Positions 17,121-25,426 of a DNA stretch of 64,000 nucleotides are shown one piece after another. The stretch spans positions 1-64,000 of the forward strand of contig JAAYDJ010000035.1 in assembly GCA_012729335.1 (NCBI GenBank), given 5' to 3'. The first letter of the stretch is position 1, and each line of letters begins with the position of its first letter. Below the pieces are notes generated by a model. That model made no database searches and was not told the DNA's origin. It saw nothing but the letters and a program-made list of their open reading frames with translations. The DNA comes from Bacteroidales bacterium (GTDB taxonomy: Bacteria > Bacteroidota > Bacteroidia > Bacteroidales > Prolixibacteraceae). The position numbers and the translations under genes were made by a program.

Positions 17121-19607
17121 ATGACCATATCCTTCATCAACAGAAATTACCCTGACAAGAAAGCCCTGGTCACCACCACCGGAGCGATCACCTACCGCAC
17201 TTTACTGAAGAATGTAGAGCAATACGCCCGGCTGTTTGATGGCAAAACCTGCACAAAAGCCGCCATCTTCAGCGAAAACAGGCCGGAATGGATCTATGCT
17301 TTTTACGCTACCCTCCAGATCAAAGCTGTCCCCGTGCCCATCGACTTCATGGCCGCGGCCGAAGATGTGGCCTATATCCTCGATGACTGCCAGCCCGAAT
17401 GGCTTTTCATCAGTGCTGCAATGAGAGAGCGCCTGCCCGATATCGACCTGATCACAAAACACAAACCCAGGGTCGTCGTCTTTGAGGAGATCGCACCTGA
17501 CGACTCCGTAAACGAAAGCGAATGGCTGGGACCCGAAGATAATGAGTCCACGGCGGTGATCATCTACACCTCCGGAACTACGGGAAGCCCCAAGGGAGTG
17601 ATGCTCTCCTTCACCAATCTCCTCGAGAACATGTCGGCGGTCATCGACTGCGGAATCTTCACCCCCGAAAGACAGGTCATGATTTTTCTGCCCCTGCATC
17701 ATGTCTTCCCCCTGGTGGGATCGATGATGACCCCCCTCTATGTCGGCACTTCCATCGCCATGGCTCCCTCCATGCAATCGGCCGACCTGCTGAAAACCTT
17801 CAGCGACAATGAGGTAGGGGTTTTTATGGGTGTGCCCCGGCTTTATGAACTGATGTACAGGGGCATCAAGGCAAAAATCGACAAAAGCCCCGTGGCAAAA
17901 GGCCTCCTCTGGATTGTCCTGAAAACCGGCTGGCGCAGTATGGGCCGGAAAATCTTCAACAAGGTTCACCAGAGCTTCGGCGGTCATCTGCAATACATGA
18001 TCGCCGGAGGAGCTGCACTGAACAAGGAGGTGGGCACCTTCTTCTACGGAATTGGCTTTGATATCATGGAAGGCTTCGGAATGACCGAAGCCGCACCCAT
18101 GATCACCTTCCCCCGGCCGGGAAAAATCAAAATCGGCTCCACCGGCCAGGCCTTGCCCGGACTCACCATCGAAATCAGGGAGGGGGAAATCGTGGCCAAA
18201 GGCCCGGGAATCATGAAAGGATATTACAACCGCCCCGAAGAAACCGCTCAAACGGTGAAAGAAGGCTGGCTATACACCGGCGATCTGGGGTACCTCGACA
18301 AAGACGGATTCCTTTATATCACCGGCCGTAAAAAGGAAATCATCGTTCTCCCAAACGGGAAAAACATCAACCCCGTGGAACTGGAATCGAAACTGGAAGG
18401 TTTTTCCCCTGCGATCAAGGAAGCCGGGGTGACCCTCTACAAAGAGATGCTCCATGCCGTCATCTTTCCCGATGCCGGCTTTCTGGCCGAAAACAAAATC
18501 GAAGATCAGCAGGCCTGGTTCCGCGACCAGGTCATCACCCCCTTCAATGCCGGGGTGAGCTCCTATAAACGCATCATGCAGTTTACCCTGATCCCATCGG
18601 AATTACCCCGCACCCGCCTCTCCAAATTACAACGGTTTAAACTGGCCGAGCTGATCGAACAGAAAAAGACAGACAAGACCAACCCAGATGAGCCTCAATC
18701 CCCTGAATTCCTGGCCATTAAAACCTTCCTGGAAAGCCAGGTCGATATGGATATCCTTCCCGGCCACCACCTCGTATTTGACGTATCCATGGATTCCCTG
18801 GGAAAGCTGAGCCTGATCGACTTCATCGAGAAAAGTTTCGGAGTAAAACTGAATGAGGAACAGCTGATCAAATTTCCTTCCCTGGGTAAGATGGCTGACT
18901 ATGTCAGAAACCATAAGCTGTTCCATAAGTCAGACGCTGACACCACCTGGACGGGCAGCCTGAAAGAGGATGCAGAGGTGATTCTTCCGAAAACCTCGTT
19001 CCTGCTGGGGCCGGCAGTAAAAGGCGTCAGAGCCTTTTTCAGGTTGTTTTTCCGGTTCGGGGGAACTGGCATGGAGCATATTCCCGAAGGCCCCTGCATC
19101 TTCACCCCCAACCACGAAAGCAAACTCGACGCTTTCCTGGTTCTCTCCTACCTCGACAAGGCTACCCTGAAGAATACCTATTCCTACGCCAAAAAAGAAC
19201 ATGTCAAAAGCGCTGTCAGGCGGTACCTTGCCGCCCGTACCAACGTGATTGTGATGGACCTCAGCAAAGAGCTTAAAAATTCCATCCTGAAGATGGCCGA
19301 AGTCGCTAAGCAAGGCAAGAAAATCCTGATTTTTCCGGAAGGGACCCGCTCCCTCTCCGGGGAACTGGGAGAATTCAAAAAAACCTATGCCATCCTGAGT
19401 GCGGAACTGAACGTTCCCGTGGTACCGGTAGTCATTTACGGAGCTTACGCCGCCATGTCGTACGGAGCGAAAAAAATAAACAGGGGGCAAAAGATCAGTA
19501 TCCGGTTCCTCCCGCCTGTGTACCCCGGAACAATGACGCCTGAGGAACTGAATAAACGCGTAAAAGAACAGATCATCAACGCAAAAAAAGAATATTCCCA
19601 TGCTTAA
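17121..19607 (+). CDS. Fused acyl-CoA/acyl-ACP ligase, acyl carrier domain and PlsC-like acyltransferase
   Basis: An 828-residue three-part protein. Residues 1 to about 520 form an AMP-forming acyl ligase with the P-loop YTSGTTGSPKG near 149, YTGDLGYLD near 388 and a GRKKEIIV hinge near 406. A carrier domain follows with the phosphopantetheine serine in SMDSLGKLSL near residue 558. The C-terminal part is a PlsC-type acyltransferase with NHESKLD near 664 and FPEGTRS near 739. The protein could activate a free fatty acid, hold it on its own carrier and transfer it to a lysolipid. Enterobacterial Aas does related work with the acyltransferase first and no internal carrier. It overlaps the GH42 gene by eight bases. 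Confidence 0.9.
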   Translation: MTISFINRNYPDKKALVTTTGAITYRTLLKNVEQYARLFDGKTCTKAAIFSENRPEWIYAFYATLQIKAVPVPIDFMAAAEDVAYILDDCQPEWLFISAAMRERLPDIDLITKHKPRVVVFEEIAPDDSVNESEWLGPEDNESTAVIIYTSGTTGSPKGVMLSFTNLLENMSAVIDCGIFTPERQVMIFLPLHHVFPLVGSMMTPLYVGTSIAMAPSMQSADLLKTFSDNEVGVFMGVPRLYELMYRGIKAKIDKSPVAKGLLWIVLKTGWRSMGRKIFNKVHQSFGGHLQYMIAGGAALNKEVGTFFYGIGFDIMEGFGMTEAAPMITFPRPGKIKIGSTGQALPGLTIEIREGEIVAKGPGIMKGYYNRPEETAQTVKEGWLYTGDLGYLDKDGFLYITGRKKEIIVLPNGKNINPVELESKLEGFSPAIKEAGVTLYKEMLHAVIFPDAGFLAENKIEDQQAWFRDQVITPFNAGVSSYKRIMQFTLIPSELPRTRLSKLQRFKLAELIEQKKTDKTNPDEPQSPEFLAIKTFLESQVDMDILPGHHLVFDVSMDSLGKLSLIDFIEKSFGVKLNEEQLIKFPSLGKMADYVRNHKLFHKSDADTTWTGSLKEDAEVILPKTSFLLGPAVKGVRAFFRLFFRFGGTGMEHIPEGPCIFTPNHESKLDAFLVLSYLDKATLKNTYSYAKKEHVKSAVRRYLAARTNVIVMDLSKELKNSILKMAEVAKQGKKILIFPEGTRSLSGELGEFKKTYAILSAELNVPVVPVVIYGAYAAMSYGAKKINRGQKISIRFLPPVYPGTMTPEELNKRVKEQIINAKKEYSHA

Positions 19608-21885
19608 ACAGGTTTTGCTCATCCTTCTGATGACCGTCACCCTGGGTTCCGGGGCGCAGGAAAAATCAACAGGAACCAAATTTGATTTTTTTCCCTTTTC
19701 TGTCTGGTATAGCGGAGGGAAGGCCAGGGCACCCATGCTTTCCACCATCACCCCACAGTCGGAACAGGAATGGCGGCGCGACCTTCAGCAGATCAAGGCC
19801 CTGGGATTCAATACCGTCCGCACCTGGGTCGAATGGGCAGCCTGTGAGCCTGAACGGGGAAAATACAATTTCATGAACCTGAAACTCCTGCTCAGGCTTG
19901 CCGAAGAGACCGGGCTCAGGGTGTTCATCCAGATTTATGTCGATTCGGCACCCGACTGGGTGACCCGCGATTTCCCGCATGCCCTCTTCGAGGCACACAG
20001 CGGCGACAAGGTTCATCCCCAGGCAGCCCCCGGGGTGTGTACCGACAACCACGACGCCGAAGAGGCCGTCCTCGGCTTTTACACCGCCACCGCCCGCGTG
20101 GCCTCCGCCTCCCCGGCTTTCTTCGGGTGGGACCTCTGGAGCGAACCCCATATCATCAACTGGGCCTCCCTCGACTTCATCACCAACGCCCAGTTCTGTT
20201 TCTGCCCGGGCACCAGGGCCAAATTCAGGGCTTGGCTCGAAAATAAATACGGCTCCCTGGCCGGCCTCAACAAAGCCTGGTACCGCAATTTCACCGGCTG
20301 GAACCAGGTCGACCCGCCCCGCTTCAGCACCATCCTCAGTTATACCGACTTCATCGACTGGAAGAGTTTTATCTACGAAAAACTGATGGATGATATGGCC
20401 GCCCGGTACCAGGCCATACGCAAGGGCGACCCCTCCCACCTGATCACCGCCCATGCCGTGGGAGCCTCCCTCTTCCAGTCACCCCACGTGGGCGCCGGCG
20501 CTACCGATGACTTCCTGATGGCCCGGCCTCTCGACTATTATGGCGTTTCCATGTACCCCAAACACAACCAGCCCGACAGGGCCTGGTCACTGACCACCCT
20601 GCGCGCCACTACCGACTTCACCCGCAGTGCCAACCGCGAAAAAGGCGGATGGTTCGTAGGTGAGCTGCAGGCCGGACTGGGCACCGTATCCCTGCTGGTG
20701 AGCGACCCGGTGACCGCCGACGACCACCGCATCTGGGCCTGGTCAGCCATCTCCAAAGGCGCCAAAGGAGTCAACATCTACGCCTACTACCCCATGTCCA
20801 CCGGCTATGAGGCAGGTGGCTACGGACTCATCAACCTCGACGGTACCCTCACCGACCGGGCGAAAAAAGCAGGGGAAATGGCAGCCGTGGTCAACCGCAA
20901 CCAGGAACTTTTCCTTAAATCACGCCCGGTAAAGGCAGAAATCGGCATCGTCTACAATCCCATGACCCAGATGGTGGGCGGCATGCAGCGCCGCGACTAC
21001 CCCGGGGCCTTGTCCAACTCCCTCCTGGGATATTACCAGTCGTTTGCAAACCACAACGTCCCCGTCGACTTCATCCACCGCGAACATATCGAAAAGGGCG
21101 AACTCTCACAATACAAGCTCATCATCCTCCCCTTCCAGGTGATGTTCACCGCCAAAGCCGCCGAAGGGCTTCGCGAATTCGTCCGTAACGGCGGATGCGT
21201 CCTGGCCGAAGCCCGCATGGCCTGGAACGACGAATACGGCCACGCCTCCGGAATCATCCCCGGCCTTGGACTACATGAACTCTTCGGCGTCCGCGAAAAC
21301 GAAGTCCGCATGAGAGACAAGGTCAGCCTCACCCTCACCGGAAGCAACCATCCCCTTCTCCAGGGATTCAAAACCGGCGACCAACTCAAGGGTTCTCTGT
21401 ACAGCCAGTCCCTGAACTCCCTCGACGACCACGACACCCAGGTCCTGGCACTTACCGAACAGGGCGACCCGGCGATCGTTTGTGCTTCCTACGGAAAAGG
21501 AAAAGCCCTCACTGCAGGCACTTACCTGGGCATGGCCAATTTCCCCGAAGTGGACCCGGCCAACGACGCCTTCTTCCTTAACCTGCTCCATTGGGCCGCC
21601 ATCAACAGGCCTTTCACCACCTCCCACGACGGCCGCACATCCAACCAGGTCGAAGTCCGCCTCCAGGAAAACCCCGGCACGTCGGTGCTTTTCGTGTTGA
21701 ACCATAGCGAGAAACATGAAGAAGTCACCATTGACCTTAACGTCAGAAAAGAGGGGTGGTATAAAGTACGTGACGTGATCACCAACAGTGAATCCAGGAT
21801 TCAGAGTTCCGGAAATATTCTGAAAATCAGCACACCACTTGATCGCAAACAGGTAGCCGTTCTGGAAATAGGCCAGGCTTCCTGA
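19600..21885 (+). CDS. Secreted glycoside hydrolase family 42 (beta-galactosidase-like)
   Basis: A 761-residue exported enzyme. A signal peptide ends near GSGAQE. The GH42 TIM barrel includes LGFNTVRTWVEWAACEPERG near residue 67. The probable acid/base lies in WDLWSEPH near 180 and the nucleophile in VGELQAG near 355. A trimerisation-type domain follows from about residue 445 (IGIVYNPMTQMVGG), and a C-terminal beta domain ends the protein. GH42 enzymes release beta-linked galactose and sometimes arabinose. The start overlaps the end of the acyl-ligase fusion by eight bases, an unexpected coupling. GC and C-ending codons are very high here, about 68% GC in a sampled line. Confidence 0.9.
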   Translation: MLKQVLLILLMTVTLGSGAQEKSTGTKFDFFPFSVWYSGGKARAPMLSTITPQSEQEWRRDLQQIKALGFNTVRTWVEWAACEPERGKYNFMNLKLLLRLAEETGLRVFIQIYVDSAPDWVTRDFPHALFEAHSGDKVHPQAAPGVCTDNHDAEEAVLGFYTATARVASASPAFFGWDLWSEPHIINWASLDFITNAQFCFCPGTRAKFRAWLENKYGSLAGLNKAWYRNFTGWNQVDPPRFSTILSYTDFIDWKSFIYEKLMDDMAARYQAIRKGDPSHLITAHAVGASLFQSPHVGAGATDDFLMARPLDYYGVSMYPKHNQPDRAWSLTTLRATTDFTRSANREKGGWFVGELQAGLGTVSLLVSDPVTADDHRIWAWSAISKGAKGVNIYAYYPMSTGYEAGGYGLINLDGTLTDRAKKAGEMAAVVNRNQELFLKSRPVKAEIGIVYNPMTQMVGGMQRRDYPGALSNSLLGYYQSFANHNVPVDFIHREHIEKGELSQYKLIILPFQVMFTAKAAEGLREFVRNGGCVLAEARMAWNDEYGHASGIIPGLGLHELFGVRENEVRMRDKVSLTLTGSNHPLLQGFKTGDQLKGSLYSQSLNSLDDHDTQVLALTEQGDPAIVCASYGKGKALTAGTYLGMANFPEVDPANDAFFLNLLHWAAINRPFTTSHDGRTSNQVEVRLQENPGTSVLFVLNHSEKHEEVTIDLNVRKEGWYKVRDVITNSESRIQSSGNILKISTPLDRKQVAVLEIGQAS

Positions 21886-21986
21886 GAAAAGAAATCCATT
21901 TCTGCCTTCCTGGTACGGACTAAACGGTTCCCGCACCACCAGGGTTATGGTACGCCCATTATGAATACTTATTGGAAAAACCTGAC

Positions 21987-22847
21987 ATGGAACAGATCAT
22001 CAGCCTCCAAAGAGCCCGTTTTGAACGCGTTTTCACCGCACTCCTGGCCATCCTGTCGGGAGTCATCCTGATTCTCCTGGCTGTTCAGGGCCCCCTCTTT
22101 TTGGATCATATCCACTATAAGACGGCTGAAGTCATCAACAACCAGCTGCTCGGACAGGATATCGTCAACCTGCTGGTGCTGGCTCCTTTGCTGATCGCCG
22201 GGGGTATCTCCCTGCTGCTTAAAAAGAGATATGCCATCTACCTTCTCCTGATGGCCCCCCTTTACCTGATTTATTATGTACTGAGTTACACCATCGGATG
22301 GGAATGGAGTTCTAACCTTTACACCGGTAACAATGAAAAATGGTTCTTCCACTTCCTTTTCATTCTCATCTCTTCGGTGATCATCCTGTTTTACGCACTG
22401 GCTGAATTTCCGGAAAAGGTACAAAGCCACTTTAAAAGGAAGCATCTTCTCATTTATACGTTGTTGAACCTGTTTTTCATGCTCATTTTTGCAGGCATGT
22501 GGATATCTGAGGTGAGGGAAGTGATCGCCACAGGCACGGCCCGGGGTTACGATATCGCCCCCACCGCCTTCTGGCTGGTAAGGGTTTTTGACCTGGGATT
22601 CACCATCCCCCTGGGAATCCTCAGCATATATCTCCTCTGGACCAGGCCCGATACCACCTTCCCCGTACAGTTCATGTTTTACGGGTTTTTCCTGACCATG
22701 ATCATCGCCGTCAATGCCATGGGGGTCATCATGCTGCTCAACAACGATCCCACTTTCCTCTTCCGCGACCTGTCCGTTTTCCTCATCCTGGGAGCCATCA
22801 TCTCATTTGGATTCGGATTTATCCTCAAAAATTACCGGACTACCTGA
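21987..22847 (+). CDS. Polytopic membrane protein of unknown function
   Basis: A 286-residue protein with about seven to eight hydrophobic segments and short basic loops, including FKRKHLL near residue 152. The first ATG in the frame (21987) gives MEQIISLQRARFE; an upstream TTG at 21972 is less likely. I do not recognise a family signature. It lies about 100 bases after the GH42 gene and 147 bases before LemA, from which it is separated by a promoter-like box. A transporter or sensor role cannot be supported. Confidence 0.72.
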   Translation: MEQIISLQRARFERVFTALLAILSGVILILLAVQGPLFLDHIHYKTAEVINNQLLGQDIVNLLVLAPLLIAGGISLLLKKRYAIYLLLMAPLYLIYYVLSYTIGWEWSSNLYTGNNEKWFFHFLFILISSVIILFYALAEFPEKVQSHFKRKHLLIYTLLNLFFMLIFAGMWISEVREVIATGTARGYDIAPTAFWLVRVFDLGFTIPLGILSIYLLWTRPDTTFPVQFMFYGFFLTMIIAVNAMGVIMLLNNDPTFLFRDLSVFLILGAIISFGFGFILKNYRTT

Positions 22848-22948
22848 AAAATTATGAGGACTTACACACAGGAGGGTGCCCCGGAACAGCACTCCCCCCC
22901 CAGACTTCGGCTTAGGGAACACACCTGCCCGTATTCATAACTTTTCCC

Positions 22949-22956
22949 TATATTTG
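22949..22956 (+). promoter_or_regulatory. -7 box for the lemA operon
   Basis: TATATTTG matches TAnnTTTG 39 bases upstream of the LemA start. No exact TTG is seen at -33. Confidence 0.5.
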
Positions 22957-22994
22957 GTTATCCGGAATCTGATCCGGCACAAACTGATTTTTCC

Positions 22995-23546
22995 ATGATG
23001 ACCTTTCTCCTTCTTTTCCTACTGGTAGCCACGGCGGGTTATGGGCTTTATGTGTATAACCGGCTGGTCAGGCTTTTCAACTACACCAAAGAAGCCTGGA
23101 GTGGCATAGACGTGCAGCTGAAAAAAAGGCATGAACTGATTCCCCTGCTCGTGAAAACCGTGAAAGAATATGCCGCCCATGAGCGCAATCTGCTGGAGAC
23201 CATCACGGATTTGCGTTCCCGGGGAATAGCCGCCGGCTCCCTCAAAGATGCCGAAACGGCGGAAGTGAGCCTTTCGAAAGCCCTGGGCAACCTGTTTGTG
23301 GTGGTCGAGAATTACCCCGAACTGAAGGCCAACCAGAACTTCCTGGAGCTGCAGCGGGAAATCTCCAAAGTGGAACATGACCTCCAGAGGGCCCGCCGTT
23401 ATTACAACGGAACCGTGCGTAACTATAACATCCTGATTGAACAGTTCCCTTCAAGCCTGATCGCCGGTATGGCCGCCCACCGGCAACGCGAATACTTCGA
23501 CCTCGACAACCAATCGGAAAGGGCGGCTCCTGAATTGAGTTTTTGA
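22995..23546 (+). CDS. LemA family protein
   Basis: A 183-residue membrane-anchored protein. One N-terminal transmembrane segment (residues 2-20) is followed by a helical bundle with the LemA hallmarks: NRLVRLFNYTKEAWSGIDVQLKKRHELIPLLV near the start, then YPELKANQNFLELQ near residue 105 and a YYNGTVRNYN helix near 137. The biochemical role of LemA proteins is not established. The gene is 56 bases upstream of a DUF2207 gene, a pairing seen often in bacteria, so a shared envelope function is likely. Confidence 0.92.
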   Translation: MMTFLLLFLLVATAGYGLYVYNRLVRLFNYTKEAWSGIDVQLKKRHELIPLLVKTVKEYAAHERNLLETITDLRSRGIAAGSLKDAETAEVSLSKALGNLFVVVENYPELKANQNFLELQREISKVEHDLQRARRYYNGTVRNYNILIEQFPSSLIAGMAAHRQREYFDLDNQSERAAPELSF

Positions 23547-23602
23547 CCCCCTGCCGGAACAATGCTTTACACTATGGCCCAACATCCTGAAACGTAAAAA
23601 AC

Positions 23603-25309
23603 ATGTCCATGAAAAAATGTCTGTTTTCACTCCTGGCGGTGCTCCTGGTGGCGCTCCTGGTTTTACCGGCTGCCGGGCAGGAAAGGATCCTCTCTTACGA
23701 TACCCGGATCACGGTGGAACCAAGCGGCGATTTGCAGGTCACTGAAGTGATCACCGTGGTGGCCGAAGGGAACGCCATTAAAAGGGGCATCTACCGCACA
23801 TTCCCCACGCGTTACAACGACCGCATGGGAACACGTTTTAAGGTGGATTTCCAGGTCAGGGAAGTGCTGCGTAACGGCAACCCCGAACCCTGGTTCACCG
23901 AAAATAAGAACAACGGAGTGGTCGTATATATCGGCGACAGCAACCAGGAGATCACCCCGGGCACCCACACCTACACCCTCACCTACCGCACCTCGCGCCA
24001 GGTGGGATTCTTCAGGGAATTTGACGAACTCTATTTCAACGCCGTCGGGGGCGACTGGGCTTTTCCCATTGAAACAGCCAGTGTGATCCTTCACCTCCCC
24101 GATGGGGCTTCGGTGGTACAGAAAGCCGCCTATTCGGGCCGTGCCGGCTCCACAGGGTGCCAGTGCTCCCAGCTGGAGGAAAACAACGGAGTCATTACCA
24201 CCATGACCCAGCCTTTGCTCCCCGGTGAACAGCTCACCATTGCCGTGGCCTGGCCCAAAGGATTCGTCCATGAACCATCGGCCACAGAACGGACAGGACG
24301 CTTTCTCAAAGACAACCTGCATGTGCTGGCTGCCCTCCTTACCCTGGCCCTGGCCCTGATTCTTTACCTGCGGAAGTGGAAAGCCGTGGGCAAAGATCCC
24401 CGTAAAGGAACCATTATCCCCCTGTTCGACCCCCCTCAGGGTTTCAGCGCCGCCACCACCGGATTCCTGCATAAAATGGGAATGAACGAGAGAATCATCA
24501 CGGCAGCCCTTGTCGATATGGCCATCAAAGGATATCTCAAAATCGACAAAAGCGGGAAAAAATACCGTTTGGATCGCGTTCCGGAAGCCCACCCTGAACT
24601 CACCCCCGAAGAGAATGCCCTGGGCGGAGCCCTCTTTATCGGTAGAAACCAAATCCTCCTTGACCAGAAAAACCATGCAGCATTCCAGAATGCCCGAAGT
24701 GCCGTTGAAAAAAGTGTAAAGGAGCAGATGATTCCCACCTATTTCAAGGTCAACGGCAAGCACCTCCTGCCTGGAGTGCTGGGGTCGGCTGCCGGGGTGC
24801 TGGCGACCTTCGCCCTGGCGCCCACTCCCGAAATCCCCGTGTTCCTGCTTTTCCTGTCCATCATGATGCTCATCTTGTTTGCCTGGCTGATGAAAGCCCC
24901 CACGCCTCGGGGAAGAGAAGTGATGGACGAAGCGGAAGGCTTTAAGATGTACCTCTCCGTGGCCGAGAAAGAGCATCTCGACAAGGCCCATGAACCCGAC
25001 CTCACCGTAGAACGGTTTGAGCAGTTGCTCCCCTATGCCATCGCCCTGGGTGTGGAAAACCAGTGGGGAAAGAAATTCGAGAACGCCCTGGCCCGGTCGC
25101 TGACCGAAACCCGCACCTACCATCCTGCCTGGTATGCGGGGACCTGGAGCGCAGCCGCCTTCTCCCCCTCCCGTTTTACTTCTGACCTGGGGAAAAGCTT
25201 CTCCTCAGCGATCTCTTCCGCTTCCACCCCTCCCGGAAGTTCTTCGGGCAGCGGAGGTGGCGGTAGCGCAGGAGGTGGCGGAGGAGGTGGTGGCGGCGGC
25301 GGCTGGTAA
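23603..25309 (+). CDS. DUF2207 domain membrane protein
   Basis: A 568-residue exported membrane protein. A signal peptide ends near LPAAGQE. The extracytoplasmic DUF2207 domain spans about residues 25-230 (RITVEPSGDLQVTEVI near 32). One transmembrane segment lies near 238-255, a cytoplasmic domain near 270-385, two more hydrophobic segments near 390-430, and a soluble region follows. The C-terminus is glycine-rich (GSGGGGSAGGGGGG with a final W), as in many family members. The function is unknown. It is paired with LemA upstream and probably co-transcribed. Confidence 0.88.
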   Translation: MSMKKCLFSLLAVLLVALLVLPAAGQERILSYDTRITVEPSGDLQVTEVITVVAEGNAIKRGIYRTFPTRYNDRMGTRFKVDFQVREVLRNGNPEPWFTENKNNGVVVYIGDSNQEITPGTHTYTLTYRTSRQVGFFREFDELYFNAVGGDWAFPIETASVILHLPDGASVVQKAAYSGRAGSTGCQCSQLEENNGVITTMTQPLLPGEQLTIAVAWPKGFVHEPSATERTGRFLKDNLHVLAALLTLALALILYLRKWKAVGKDPRKGTIIPLFDPPQGFSAATTGFLHKMGMNERIITAALVDMAIKGYLKIDKSGKKYRLDRVPEAHPELTPEENALGGALFIGRNQILLDQKNHAAFQNARSAVEKSVKEQMIPTYFKVNGKHLLPGVLGSAAGVLATFALAPTPEIPVFLLFLSIMMLILFAWLMKAPTPRGREVMDEAEGFKMYLSVAEKEHLDKAHEPDLTVERFEQLLPYAIALGVENQWGKKFENALARSLTETRTYHPAWYAGTWSAAAFSPSRFTSDLGKSFSSAISSASTPPGSSSGSGGGGSAGGGGGGGGGGGW

Positions 25310-25426
25310 GCCCCGGAACAACACGTTACAGGATATATCTTATTGTCACACCCCAAAAGGAGACAAACCCTGCACCTGTTGCTTTATTCGACCCGAAGCC
25401 GTAACTTGCAGTAATTGAATATTCAT

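Noticed and set aside
23663-25123. 486-residue frame opposite the DUF2207 gene
   Set aside because: Antisense shadow with the low-complexity Gly/His/Phe composition typical of GC-rich opposite strands.
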